Origin: Chloroflexota bacterium
GTDB lineage: Bacteria; Chloroflexota; UBA6077; JACCZL01
Length of the DNA: 38,413 nt
Direction: 5' to 3'
Assembly: GCA_020850535.1 (NCBI GenBank)
Contig: JADZEM010000077.1
Location: 1 to 38,413 of the forward strand
Shown: in pieces, positions 24,258 to 31,862 of the stretch
How the letters are laid out: the number at the start of each line of letters is the position of its first letter
Position numbering within the stretch: the first letter of the stretch is position 1
Translations under genes and position numbers: made by a program
The notes under the pieces: generated by a model
Seen by the model: the letters and a program-made list of their open reading frames with translations, nothing else
What the model was told of the DNA's origin: nothing
The model's database searches: none

Positions 24258-26093
24258 CTACGGGGCCAGCGTCCCCCGGCCGATCCACTCGACATCGTCC
24301 TGGCGCGGCGTGGCCGGCAGCACCGGGACGTAGCTCGCGGCGTCGTTCGGGTCGCCCGCGCCCGTGTACTGAGGCCGCAGCGGATAGGCGAACGCCGGCA
24401 GTGACCGCACCACCCGGCCGCTCGGCCCCTGGCTCGACGCCCCGCCGGCCGGCCTCGCCGCAGCCGCCGGCTGTGGGCCGCCGGCCGGCGCACCCTGCCC
24501 GTCTGACGGCGGCCCCTGCACCTGGGTCGGGTTCTCGAAGCCTCCGCCCGCCGTGCTCACGTCGCTCTCGTACTGCGAGGCCACGATGACAGTCGGGGCC
24601 ACGCCGCGCTCGACCCAGTCCGCAATCGGCGTCGCCATGTCCCAGTGGCTCGGACCCTCGCCGCCGGAGCAGTGGTACACCCCGGGGAACATGAACAGCC
24701 GCGCGAACTGCTGGGTCGCCTCGAGGCCACCCATCTGCCGCTGCAGCGCCGCGTAGTAGGCGAGCGTCCCGGCTGGCACGATCGAGTCGTCGGCCCAGCC
24801 GTGGTAGAGGATCAGCTTGCCGCCACGATCCCGGAAGCGGGTCAGGTCGGGGTTGCTGGCGTTGTAGACGGACGCCATCGGCAGCAAGCTGAAGAAGTCG
24901 GCCGGTGCGAACCGCACGGTATCGGCGGTCATGCTCGTGTCCTGGTACGGCAATGGCAGCGAGAGGTAGCCGGCGTACGCATCCACGATCAGCTTGTCGA
25001 ACGAGACGTCTGCGCCCATCGGACCTGCGCCGCCGGCCCACTTCAGCTCCGAGCCGTAGGTCAGGCCACCTGGATAGTAGTGCCGCCCCTGGGCATCGGT
25101 CGGGCTGCTGTACATCTTGCGGGCAGCCTCCACCTGCGCCGGCGTCAGACAGTCCGGGACGTCCGTATCGGGCGGGCAGCCCAGCGCGCCAGGATCGTAG
25201 GCGCAATCACGTGGATCGGTCAGCAGGCCGTCCTGGACCCCGTCGAGCGCGTCGCATGCGCCAAGCACCGCCGCGTGCAGCACCGCCGCCTTGTCCGCGC
25301 CGATGATCCGATTGCCCTGGGCGTCCGTGTTGGCCCGGTACATCCAGGCGTGCTGGAAGTAGTTGAGGAAGGCCAGCAGGTAGGCCGGCGCCCCCGCCAC
25401 GATGCCGTCGAAGTCGTCGGGGAAGCGCTGGGCCTCCATCAGGGCCTCGCGCCCGCCATCCGAGCAGCCGATAAAGTAGCTGTGGGCCGGCGGCTGACCG
25501 TAGTACGCGGCGATCAACGCCTTCGCGGCCACGGCAAGCTGGTGGTTCGCGGCGTACGCGAAGTCGCGGCGCGCGCCGTCGTCCAGCGCCCAGGACAGGT
25601 CATTCATGCCCTTCGTGCCGAGGTCGCTGTACCCGAGGGCGGCCCCACGGCTGAACGCCGCCTGGCAGTCTGCGCCCGGGTTGAGGTTGCCGCAGTAGCC
25701 ACCACACCCGCTCTGGAAGTACTGTCCGGTCCAGCCGGTGACTGGCAGTTGCACGACGAACTGGGCGTTCGCGCCGACAGTCCCGGTGACCTTGCAGGAG
25801 GCCGGATCCGAGCCGGTCGCCGCGACCTCAACCGCCCCTGCGATCCGGAGCGTCGCGTCCGGCAGCGCTGAGAAGTCTCGGGTGGGCAGGTCGGTGCAAG
25901 GGATGACCGGCGCAGCGCCCTGGGCCTGGGGCAACGCCTGCTGGCTGGCGGCTCGATCCGCGGCGACGGCTTCAGCGGCCGGCCCGCTCCCGGGCGGCCC
26001 TGCGATTGCCAGGGCTGCCACCGGGTTCCCCCCGATCAGCAGCACCAGCACCAGCAACGCGATAAGTGATCGTGACGCCGTCTTCTGACGCAT
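24258..26093 (-). CDS. Secreted tannase/feruloyl esterase family enzyme
   Basis: 611 residues from ATG at 26093; a Sec signal peptide (hydrophobic run ALLVLVLLIGGNPVAALAIA) is followed by a Pro/Ala/Gln-rich region to about residue 62. The catalytic centre is visible in the tannase pattern: GCSDGGRE (Ser211, preceded by Cys210), YHGWADDSIVP (Asp435/436) and YHCSGG (His474 followed by Cys475). The Cys-Ser / Asp / His-Cys arrangement is the known CS-D-HC signature, in which the two cysteines form a disulfide. Numerous other cysteines suit an extracellular enzyme. It would hydrolyse aromatic esters (feruloyl, galloyl or similar) from plant-derived polymers. It is preceded by a 391-bp region that holds a probable gene remnant. 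Confidence 0.92.
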   Translation of the reverse strand: MRQKTASRSLIALLVLVLLIGGNPVAALAIAGPPGSGPAAEAVAADRAASQQALPQAQGAAPVIPCTDLPTRDFSALPDATLRIAGAVEVAATGSDPASCKVTGTVGANAQFVVQLPVTGWTGQYFQSGCGGYCGNLNPGADCQAAFSRGAALGYSDLGTKGMNDLSWALDDGARRDFAYAANHQLAVAAKALIAAYYGQPPAHSYFIGCSDGGREALMEAQRFPDDFDGIVAGAPAYLLAFLNYFQHAWMYRANTDAQGNRIIGADKAAVLHAAVLGACDALDGVQDGLLTDPRDCAYDPGALGCPPDTDVPDCLTPAQVEAARKMYSSPTDAQGRHYYPGGLTYGSELKWAGGAGPMGADVSFDKLIVDAYAGYLSLPLPYQDTSMTADTVRFAPADFFSLLPMASVYNASNPDLTRFRDRGGKLILYHGWADDSIVPAGTLAYYAALQRQMGGLEATQQFARLFMFPGVYHCSGGEGPSHWDMATPIADWVERGVAPTVIVASQYESDVSTAGGGFENPTQVQGPPSDGQGAPAGGPQPAAAARPAGGASSQGPSGRVVRSLPAFAYPLRPQYTGAGDPNDAASYVPVLPATPRQDDVEWIGRGTLAP

Positions 26094-26161
26094 AGCGTGA
26101 ACGCTCCCACAGAGACGCGGCTTGCTGAGAAACTCTTCAGGTTCACGGACGGTGTAGCCCC

Positions 26162-26344
26162 CAGCCAGTCCATCCCGCGATCGTTGGCCGGGTCGCGTGT
26201 GATGGCGTGTAGGTGCTCGCCGTTGTTCGTCAGCGACTCCTCCACATCGTAGTCGATCGGGATGCGCGAGCCATGCACGCGAAAGTAGTAGCGCGCCGAC
26301 GGCTCCGGCGGTAGTCCCTGCCACGCGACGTCGGCGTCGGCCAT
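26162..26344 (-). pseudogene. Possible C-terminal remnant of a DUF3500-like protein
   Basis: About 61 residues of minus-strand frame read ADVAWQGLPPEPSARYYFRV, then HGSRIPIDYDVEE, then GEHLHAITRDPAND. The order (Ala-Trp-x-Gly, aromatic pair before x-R-V-x-G-x-x-x-x-I-x-Y/D, then H-x-H and a final D-x-x-N-D) resembles the C-terminal end of DUF3500 proteins. No upstream part of such a gene exists and the frame then runs into the tannase region. I judge it a leftover of a deleted gene; it could also be chance. Confidence 0.4.
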
Positions 26345-26484
26345 CCTCTTGGAATCTGACGTCTTCCTGAAGAGTGTGTCGTGGCGCGCGGCGTGGCTTG
26401 TCACCACCGTCGTGGCCGGCTACCGTTCCAGGACGGAGAAGGCTCGGTACGACACGCGGTTTCATACCCGATGGGAGAGCGACG

Positions 26485-27213
26485 ATGGCGACGTTCGTGC
26501 TGGTGCATGGCGCCTGGGGTGGCGCATGGTCCTGGAACAAGTTCGTGGCGCCGCTCCTGCGCGCGGCAGGGCAGGAGGTCTACGCGGTCACGCTGACCGG
26601 CCTGGGCGACCGGTCGCATCTCTCTTCGCCAGAGGTCAGCCTGGACTCCCACATCCAGGATGTCGTGAACGTGCTGTTCTACGAGGATCTGACCGACGTG
26701 ATCCTCGTCGGCCACTCCTACGGCGGCAACGTGATCACCGGCGTGGCGGACCGCGTGCCCGAGCGGCTCCAGCAGTTGATCTATCTGGACGCGGCCACCC
26801 CCCAGGACGGGCAGGCCAGCGCCGACAGCTTCCCCGGCCGCCGCCAGCAGATCGAGGAGCAGGCCCGGCGCGACGGCGACGGCTGGAAGGTCGCGCCTGG
26901 AGATGCGCCACCGGATCAGCCGGCCGAGATCACGGCCTGGGGGACGCCGCGCCGCAGCCCGATGCCGATCAAGACGATGACGACCCCCGTTCGCCTGACG
27001 CGCGGCGAGACGACGCTGCCGCGCACGTTCGTGTACTGCACCCTGGACAAGAAGCCGGGCAGCCCGCAAGCCGAGCGCGCCGAGCGGGTCCGCAACAACC
27101 CGAAGTGGGCGTTCTACGAGCTGAACACCGGCCACAACCTGCACTACACCGCGCCGAAGGAGACGGTGGCGATCCTGCTGGAGCGGGCGAAGTCGCCGGC
27201 CGGCGCACGCTGA
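26485..27213 (+). CDS. Alpha/beta hydrolase (MES/HNL-like)
   Basis: 242 residues from ATG at 26485 with GGGAGAG upstream. The N-terminal FVLVHGAWGGAWSWNKF contains the H-G oxyanion loop of the plant methylesterase / hydroxynitrile lyase-like group. The nucleophile elbow is VGHSYGG (Ser78). The acid is probably in FVYCTLDKKPG and the base in NTGHNLHYTAP. The size is typical for the group. It would hydrolyse small esters, for example methyl esters or lactones, in the cytoplasm; the substrate is unknown. It is divergent from the tannase-like gene, and the next alpha/beta hydrolase begins 152 bp later on the same strand. Confidence 0.9.
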   Translation: MATFVLVHGAWGGAWSWNKFVAPLLRAAGQEVYAVTLTGLGDRSHLSSPEVSLDSHIQDVVNVLFYEDLTDVILVGHSYGGNVITGVADRVPERLQQLIYLDAATPQDGQASADSFPGRRQQIEEQARRDGDGWKVAPGDAPPDQPAEITAWGTPRRSPMPIKTMTTPVRLTRGETTLPRTFVYCTLDKKPGSPQAERAERVRNNPKWAFYELNTGHNLHYTAPKETVAILLERAKSPAGAR

Positions 27214-27274
27214 GCGAGGTACACAGAGAGCGGCGCTCGCGGCACGGATCGCGACCGTGCTCGTTGCCGGTGGC

Positions 27275-27329
27275 GCGGAGGCTTGCCCTCCGCCCGCAGT
27301 GTCAATGCACGGGTGGGGGACAAGCCCCC
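27275..27329. repeat. Paired hairpins between two hydrolase genes
   Basis: Two short hairpins, GCGGAGG/CCTCCGC (27275-27293, 5-nt loop) and GGGGG/CCCCC (27315-27329), lie 62 and 102 bp after the first hydrolase. They resemble the G/C-rich hairpins of the REPIN-like pair at 17485, without the long shared core. They may act as terminator or repeat remnants. Confidence 0.45.
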
Positions 27330-27365
27330 GCGCTACACGATCGAGTCATCTGACAGGGGGAGCCT

Positions 27366-28226
27366 ATGGCGGGCTGGACCGAGGAGATCGTCTGGATCGA
27401 GACTGATGACGGCGTCGAGCTGGATGGCGTCGTCATGCGGCCCACCGGCGCCTGGAACGGCACGGCGGTCGTCTGGATGCACGGCTTCACCGGGCACTTC
27501 AGCGAACCGCACCAGATCAGGATCGGGCGCTATCTGGCCGAGCGCGGCTACCTGTTCGTCAGCGGCGACAACCGTGGCCGCTACTTCGGCGTGAGCCTCG
27601 GCGAGCCAGAGGGGCCGTTCCGGATCGGCGGCGCGTGGTGGGAGCTGGCGTCCGAGTCCTGGATCGACATCAAGGCGTGGCTCGACTACGCCGAGCAGAG
27701 CCTCACGCCGACGAAGCTGATACTGGCTGGGCACAGCTATGGCGCGGTCAAGGTGACGTGGTACGCCGGCACGCGCCAGGACGCTCGCCTCGCGGGCCTG
27801 ATCTCGGCCTCGGGGCCAGTCCGACCGCCCAACAAGCGGCCGGAGCTGAGCGGCGAGCTTCTGGAACAGGCCCGCAAGATGGTTGCCGAGGGGCGCGGTC
27901 TGGAGTTGTTGCCGTTCGGCAGCACCGGCCGGCCCGGCTCGCTGAGCGCCCAGACGGTGGTGGACCGGGCAGGCTCGCTGGTGGACACCTACGGGATGGA
28001 GTCCGACGGCTCGCCGCTCGGCGAGATCGTCTGTCCGGTCCTGGCGATCCTCGGCACGAAGGAGCCGCAGATCGGCGCGCCGGAGGATCTGGACACCCTG
28101 AAGCGGAACGCGCGGGCGTCATCCGCCGCCAGCACCGCGGTGATCGAGGGCGCGAACCACTGGTACCACCACCGCGAGGAGGCCGTCGCGAAGGCCATCT
28201 ACGAGTGGCTGGGGACGCTCGGGTAG
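27366..28226 (+). CDS. Alpha/beta hydrolase family protein
   Basis: 286 residues, ATG start with GGGGGAG about 5 bp upstream. The N-terminal half has VVWMHGFTGHFSEPHQI (the H-G motif near 39-40), the segment GYLFVSGDNRGRYFGVSLGEPEGPFRIGG (a D-x-R-G pattern), and the nucleophile elbow AGHSYGAVKV (Ser124). VCPVLAILGTKEPQIGAPEDL supplies the region that carries the acid and IEGANHWYHH the base His. It looks like a cytoplasmic serine hydrolase for a bulky substrate with an extra loop between residues 68 and 100. Substrate unknown. It is not closely related in sequence to the adjacent MES/HNL-like hydrolase, so is not a recent duplicate. Confidence 0.88.
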   Translation: MAGWTEEIVWIETDDGVELDGVVMRPTGAWNGTAVVWMHGFTGHFSEPHQIRIGRYLAERGYLFVSGDNRGRYFGVSLGEPEGPFRIGGAWWELASESWIDIKAWLDYAEQSLTPTKLILAGHSYGAVKVTWYAGTRQDARLAGLISASGPVRPPNKRPELSGELLEQARKMVAEGRGLELLPFGSTGRPGSLSAQTVVDRAGSLVDTYGMESDGSPLGEIVCPVLAILGTKEPQIGAPEDLDTLKRNARASSAASTAVIEGANHWYHHREEAVAKAIYEWLGTLG

Positions 28227-28267
28227 GCGGCGGCCGTCAGCGCCCCGCAACGCCCCCGTCAGCGCAC

Positions 28268-28316
28268 CCCCGCTGCCCCGTCCCCGCGCTGCCCCGTCCC
28301 CGCGCTGCCCCGTCCC
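28268..28316. repeat. Short tandem repeat, 16-bp unit (about three copies)
   Basis: Unit CGCGCTGCCCCGTCCC repeats three times (the first copy lacks its first two bases). It lies after the second hydrolase in the gap 28227-28354. No function is suggested. Confidence 0.6.
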
Positions 28317-28354
28317 GCCGTTACTATCCGCACACACTGCCTTCAGGAGCACTC

Positions 28355-28471
28355 GTGGACGACCTGCAGATCGCGTGGCTGATGCTCGGATGGATGGTGG
28401 CCTTCTGGGCCGGCCGGGATCTTCAGTCCCGCGCGGCGCGCTGGTGGAGTGTCCGGCGCATCAAGGGGTAG
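28355..28471 (+). CDS. 38-aa membrane miniprotein
   Basis: Starts GTG with AGGAG about 6 bp upstream. One short hydrophobic segment is visible (residues 5-20: QIAWLMLGWMVAFWAG), with an N-terminal Asp-Asp and a basic C terminus (RAARWWSVRRIKG), a single-pass topology. A clean hairpin terminator follows about 40 bp later. The combination of good RBS, TM helix and terminator is the evidence that it is translated. It is below usual annotation cut-offs. Function unknown. Confidence 0.45.
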   Translation: MDDLQIAWLMLGWMVAFWAGRDLQSRAARWWSVRRIKG

Positions 28472-28510
28472 TCGCGGCGCTGCTTCGCACCGCAGGCGGA
28501 GAGGACAACA

Positions 28511-28536
28511 AGGGCCGGCCCGATTGGGCCGGCCCT
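28511..28536. terminator. Terminator hairpin between miniprotein and hsp20
   Basis: A perfect 11-bp stem (AGGGCCGGCCC) with a GATT loop separates convergent genes. There is no T-run on the plus strand and only a short T-rich stretch on the minus side. It probably serves both. Confidence 0.7.
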
Positions 28537-28564
28537 CGTGCATGTGCGTAGAGACGCGGGCGCG

Positions 28565-29065
28565 TCAGGCAGTGGGCGCGCTGTTCGCAGCCGGCCTGCT
28601 GTCGCTCACGGCCGGCTGGCCGCTCGTGACGCCGCCGATCGGGATCCGGCGCGGCTTGGCCGCCTCAGACTTCGGGAACGTCAGCCGCAGGACGCCATCC
28701 TCGAAGCTCGCCGAGCAGCCGTCGGTGTTGTAGGTGGCCGGCAGGCGCAGGCCGCGGGTGAAGCGCCCGCTCCGATGCTCGCGCATGAAGTAGTTGCGCT
28801 CCTTGCGCTCGCTGTCAGCAGTCGTCTGGCCGCTGATCGTCAGCACGCCCTGCTCGATGTTGATATCGAGATCCTCGGGCTTCAGGCCGGGCAACTGCGC
28901 CTCGACGAAGAGCCGGTCGCCCTCCTCATAGACGTTCAGGGCCGGGCCGTTCCAGGTCTGCCCCTCACCGTTGCGCGGCATCACGAATGCATCCTCAAAG
29001 AGCCGGTCCATCACCTGCCGCAAGCCCATCGCGCGGCCAAAGAACGGATCGTGTCGGTCCAGCAT
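28565..29065 (-). CDS. Small heat shock protein (Hsp20/alpha-crystallin family)
   Basis: 166 residues from ATG at 29065 with CAGGAGG upstream. A short N-terminal region (MLDRHDPFFGRAMGLRQVMDRLFEDAF) is followed by the alpha-crystallin domain (about residues 47-135): ALNVYEEGDRLFVEAQLPGL-KPEDLDINIEQGVLTISG, ERNYFMREHRSGRFTRGLRLP and SFEDGVLRLTFPKSE. The C-terminal tail carries an I-P-I-G stretch resembling the I-x-I anchor motif, usually used for oligomer assembly. It holds unfolding proteins for later refolding. The start is preceded by a small hairpin that carries the ribosome binding site in its loop, listed separately. Confidence 0.95.
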   Translation of the reverse strand: MLDRHDPFFGRAMGLRQVMDRLFEDAFVMPRNGEGQTWNGPALNVYEEGDRLFVEAQLPGLKPEDLDINIEQGVLTISGQTTADSERKERNYFMREHRSGRFTRGLRLPATYNTDGCSASFEDGVLRLTFPKSEAAKPRRIPIGGVTSGQPAVSDSRPAANSAPTA

Positions 29066-29066
29066 G

Positions 29067-29082
29067 GTGACCCTCCTGTCAC
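29067..29082 (-). promoter_or_regulatory. Hairpin with the hsp20 ribosome binding site in its loop
   Basis: On the message, GTGAC-AGGAGG-GTCAC forms a 5-bp stem with the hexamer AGGAGG as loop, 1 nt before the ATG. It may be a weak RNA thermometer-like element or just a chance dyad. The exposed loop would make the site accessible, opposite to classic ROSE/FourU designs. Confidence 0.3.
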
Positions 29083-29294
29083 AGTGCGAATACTCACTAC
29101 TCTGGGTATATCGCTGCCGGTGTAAGAGGAGCATCAACACGCCATTAGCAGGCCGTCAGATGATCGTTAGCAAAACGTAAGCGCACGAGACGCCCCGAGG
29201 CTTCATGACAGCTCCCGCGCACAGGGACGTCGGCGTAGCCGATGTTCGCGCCGCGCAGCGGAGGGGTTGGGGGTGGGGGCTCCCGGAGTGCGCG

Positions 29295-30473
29295 CTACAC
29301 GAACTGCGCGTCTGTCTCCAGCCCCAGCAGGTACCGCCCGATCAGCTCGTAGTGCTGCTCGCGGGCCTGGACGTGCTGGGTGACTACGTGGACGTCCTGG
29401 AACAGCCGTTGCAGCGGGTGGCTTTCCAGCACCACCGTGCCGCCGGCCAGGTTGTACGCCGTGTCCACCACGTCGGCGGTCTTGCGGAGGGTGAACGTCG
29501 TTGCGCCGCGCAGGCCCACGCGGTTCACCAGCGGCAGGACGCCCTGCTCCTGGATGGCTCCCCAGGCCAGGCGCACCTGCTCGAAGAGGTAGGCCCGCGC
29601 CGCGCTCAGCAGCGCCTCGGCCTCCCCGAGCCGTACCTGCACATACTGCTGGTCCCGCACCAGATCGGAGCGGTAGGTCGGCGTCTTTTTGTGGGCGATG
29701 CTGACGAACTGATCCAGGGCGTTGCGCGCCAGACCCAGCCCGACCACGGCATCGCCCGCCGCGAACATCAGGGAGCGGGGCACCTGATAGAGCAGTCCGT
29801 ACTCCGGGCGCGGCGGCCCGAACGGGTAAAACGACCGGTGCTCCGGCACGAAATGATCGCGGATCTCGAAGTCGTGGGTGCCGGTGCCGCGCAGGCCGCG
29901 CGTGTGCCAGGTGTCCAGGATCTGTACTTCTTCTGTCGGGATCAGGAAGAAGCGCATGTCCGGCCGCCCACCCTCAGCGAGGCGCGGCGCGCCGTTCTCC
30001 AGCACAAAGCCGCGCGCGGCGATCCAGTTCGCGTGGCGGCAGCCGGTGCTGTACGGCTGCCGGCCCGTCACGAGGTAGCCGCCTTCGACGGCCACGGCGG
30101 TCGCCGTGGGGAGCGGCGTGTTCGCGACGACGCTGCGTGGCTGTGCGAACCAGATCTCACGGGCCACGGACGGTGCTACGCAGACAGCGTGCGTACCAAA
30201 GATGCCGTTCTGGCTGACGCACCACGCCGTGCTGGCGTCGGCGCGCGCCAGCACTTCGAGCGCCTGCACGAAGGTCGGGAAGTCCAGCTCCGGGCCGCCA
30301 AGCTGCCTCGGCGTGAGCAGATGAAAAAGGCCAGCATCCGCGAGCGCCTCAAAGAGCGGACGGGGTAGCTCGCGGGTCTGCTCGATCTCATCAGCGGCGG
30401 CGGCGATCTGCGGCGCGACGGCCTCGACCCGCTCGAGAATCGGGTGCGGACTGCTCTGGACCGTGCTCATCAT
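29295..30473 (-). CDS. Acyl-CoA dehydrogenase-fold flavin enzyme
   Basis: 392 residues from ATG at 30473 (a second ATG follows at 30470; no strong ribosome binding site). The N-terminal helical domain has ELPRPLFEALADAGLFHLLTPRQLGG, the middle beta domain around GGYLVTGRQPYSTGCRHANW, and the C-terminal domain (from about residue 245) has the HsaA/DszC-like acyl-CoA dehydrogenase type 2 architecture: GLGLARNALDQFVSIAH and QHVQAREQHYELIGRYLLG. Classical ACADs have a catalytic Glu near the end; here the resemblance is stronger to flavin-dependent monooxygenases of this fold. It could oxidise or hydroxylate an aromatic or thio substrate, using a separate flavin reductase; none is adjacent. This is inference. 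Confidence 0.85.
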   Translation of the reverse strand: MMSTVQSSPHPILERVEAVAPQIAAAADEIEQTRELPRPLFEALADAGLFHLLTPRQLGGPELDFPTFVQALEVLARADASTAWCVSQNGIFGTHAVCVAPSVAREIWFAQPRSVVANTPLPTATAVAVEGGYLVTGRQPYSTGCRHANWIAARGFVLENGAPRLAEGGRPDMRFFLIPTEEVQILDTWHTRGLRGTGTHDFEIRDHFVPEHRSFYPFGPPRPEYGLLYQVPRSLMFAAGDAVVGLGLARNALDQFVSIAHKKTPTYRSDLVRDQQYVQVRLGEAEALLSAARAYLFEQVRLAWGAIQEQGVLPLVNRVGLRGATTFTLRKTADVVDTAYNLAGGTVVLESHPLQRLFQDVHVVTQHVQAREQHYELIGRYLLGLETDAQFV

Positions 30474-30486
30474 GCGAGGGATCGTA

Positions 30487-31347
30487 TCAGGTTGCCGAGC
30501 GGTCCGCACCCGATCTTTCTCGCCGCTGGCCGCTGGCGACCTCCAGCTCCTCGCACACCTCGACCACCCCATCCACCCGTGACGCCACCGCTTCGGCGTT
30601 CTCGGCGTCGTCCAGGTCGTCAACCGTGCCGCGCAGCCTGACGACGCCCTGCACGACGCTGACCTCGATGCTGAGATCCGTCGTGGCCGCATCGTGGCGC
30701 AGGGCGGCCTCGACGGCGTCCACCAGGGCCTCATCCCCGATCTGCCCGTCCGACGAGCGACGCGGCACGATCTGCTCGCTGCCACTGCCAGCGAACCCGC
30801 CAAGGATCTGTGCATCTCCGCGCGTGTCCGTGGTGATCACCGGGTCCATCGGCGGGACGTACGTCTCGTCCAGGTCCGATACAGGATCCGCGGCGTCATC
30901 TGGATCGCCGACCGCCGCGACCGGATCGGTGAAGAGCGGCTGTGCCATGAAGTCAGGATCGACCTCGGCCGTCCGGCCCGGCTCTTCGCCCAGCAGGTGC
31001 GGCGTGGTGGTCAGGTCCGTCTCGTCGGCCAGGATCTCGGCGCGCCCGGGCTGCCCGGCCTCCTGACCGTCGCGTGTGGGCGTGCCGTCGTCTTCCGACA
31101 CCAGATCCAGCTCGCCGCCTTCCCGCAGCTCGGCGTCCTCGCCGTCCGGCCCGACGACGTCGGACACCCGGTCCAGATCGCCCTCGTGCGGAAAGAGCCC
31201 CAACTGAGCGTCGGTCATATCGGGGTGGCGGTCGGCCGGCTGCTGGCCGCGCGGCTGCCTGCCGCCGTCCGTCGCCGCCCTGAGCGCTGAGCGATCCGTC
31301 GAGCGATCATCGGGCCGTGACAATCGCTCGCGTTTCTCATTCGACAT
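30487..31347 (-). CDS. Acidic protein with C-terminal BON domain
   Basis: 286 residues; ATG start with GAGGAGG about 7 bp upstream. The N-terminal 200 residues are charged, low complexity and probably disordered (many Asp, Glu, Pro, Gly; no membrane segment). Residues about 208-276 form a BON domain: ALVDAVEAALRHDAATTDLS, VSVVQGVVRLRGTVDDL and VDGVVEVCEELEV. BON domains bind phospholipids or protect cells from osmotic stress in OsmY-like proteins. Without a signal peptide this one is likely cytoplasmic. It lies just upstream of the ACAD-fold gene on the same strand and 13 bp separates them. Confidence 0.8.
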   Translation of the reverse strand: MSNEKRERLSRPDDRSTDRSALRAATDGGRQPRGQQPADRHPDMTDAQLGLFPHEGDLDRVSDVVGPDGEDAELREGGELDLVSEDDGTPTRDGQEAGQPGRAEILADETDLTTTPHLLGEEPGRTAEVDPDFMAQPLFTDPVAAVGDPDDAADPVSDLDETYVPPMDPVITTDTRGDAQILGGFAGSGSEQIVPRRSSDGQIGDEALVDAVEAALRHDAATTDLSIEVSVVQGVVRLRGTVDDLDDAENAEAVASRVDGVVEVCEELEVASGQRRERSGADRSAT

Positions 31348-31453
31348 AGCTATCCTCCTCGCAAGGGCAGCCGCGCAGGATGCACGTCGCTGCCGTGCAC
31401 GGTCGTCATGACGAGGGGCAGTGCAACGTCAGTGCCAGATGGGGGGTTCTGGG

Positions 31454-31509
31454 TGTGGATCGTGGATCGTGGATCGTGGATCGTGGATCGTGGATCGTGG
31501 ATCGTGGAA
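31454..31509. repeat. Eight 7-bp tandem units (CGTGGAT)
   Basis: Six perfect CGTGGAT heptads flanked by one variant on each side (TGTGGAT and CGTGGAA), 56 bp in total. The 7-bp period does not keep a reading frame in a gene and the region is non-coding. A second array of matching size but opposite orientation lies at 31758. Confidence 0.9.
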
Positions 31510-31560
31510 GCATGCCGGCTTATGTGGGTCGCTGTGCCGTGGCAATCACGCAACTCCCCA

Positions 31561-31727
31561 TGTCATCCTGAGCGCAGCGAAGGATCTCACCCGCTGACCG
31601 TCAACGTTCGCGTCACCCGCCGACCGTCAACGTTCGCGTCACCCGCCGACCGTCAACGTTCGCGTCACCCGCTGACCGTCAACGTTCGCGTCAGCGGGTG
31701 AGGTCCTTCGCTGCGCTCAGGATGACA
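31561..31727. repeat. 38-bp inverted repeat enclosing four 26-bp tandem units
   Basis: Arms 31561-31598 and 31690-31727 are reverse complements with a single mismatch in 38. Four 26-bp units (CACCCGCTGACCGTCAACGT-plus-TCGCGT, the second and third with one C in place of T) run continuously from 31588 to 31691. Both ends of the array therefore overlap the arms. The outer arm (TCATCCTGAGCGCAGCGAAG) is a sequence also known as a widespread intergenic palindrome. There are no spacers, so it is not a CRISPR array. Confidence 0.9.
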
Positions 31728-31757
31728 ACTGGAACTCGCATGCTTTCACTCAACCAT

Positions 31758-31813
31758 TCCCACGCCCCACGCCCCACGCCCCACGCCCCACGCCCCACGA
31801 CCCACGACCCGCG
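31758..31813. repeat. Eight 7-bp tandem units (CCCCACG), inverted relative to the first array
   Basis: Eight heptads, five perfect CCCCACG with TCCCACG before and ACCCACG, ACCCGCG after, 56 bp in total. On the other strand the unit is CGTGGGG, one or two changes away from CGTGGAT of the array at 31454. It lies about 50 bp before the start codon of the sigma factor. The rest of the 515-bp gap 31348-31862 is the other two repeats. Confidence 0.9.
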
Positions 31814-31862
31814 TTCGCATGGGCACGGTTCTTGTAGGCCAGTATCGAAGGGGGCAAGCAGC

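Noticed and set aside
29067-29170. CIRCE element upstream of hsp20
   Set aside because: The TTAGC fragments there are not arranged as the TTAGCACTC-N9-GAGTGCTAA inverted repeat.
31588-31691. Four direct 26-bp repeats, considered as a CRISPR array
   Set aside because: The units are contiguous with no spacers between them, and no cas genes are nearby.
31408-31701. Frame translating the heptad array and inverted repeat (D-R-G-S-W-I-V repeats)
   Set aside because: It is a by-product of the tandem repeats, without a start signal.
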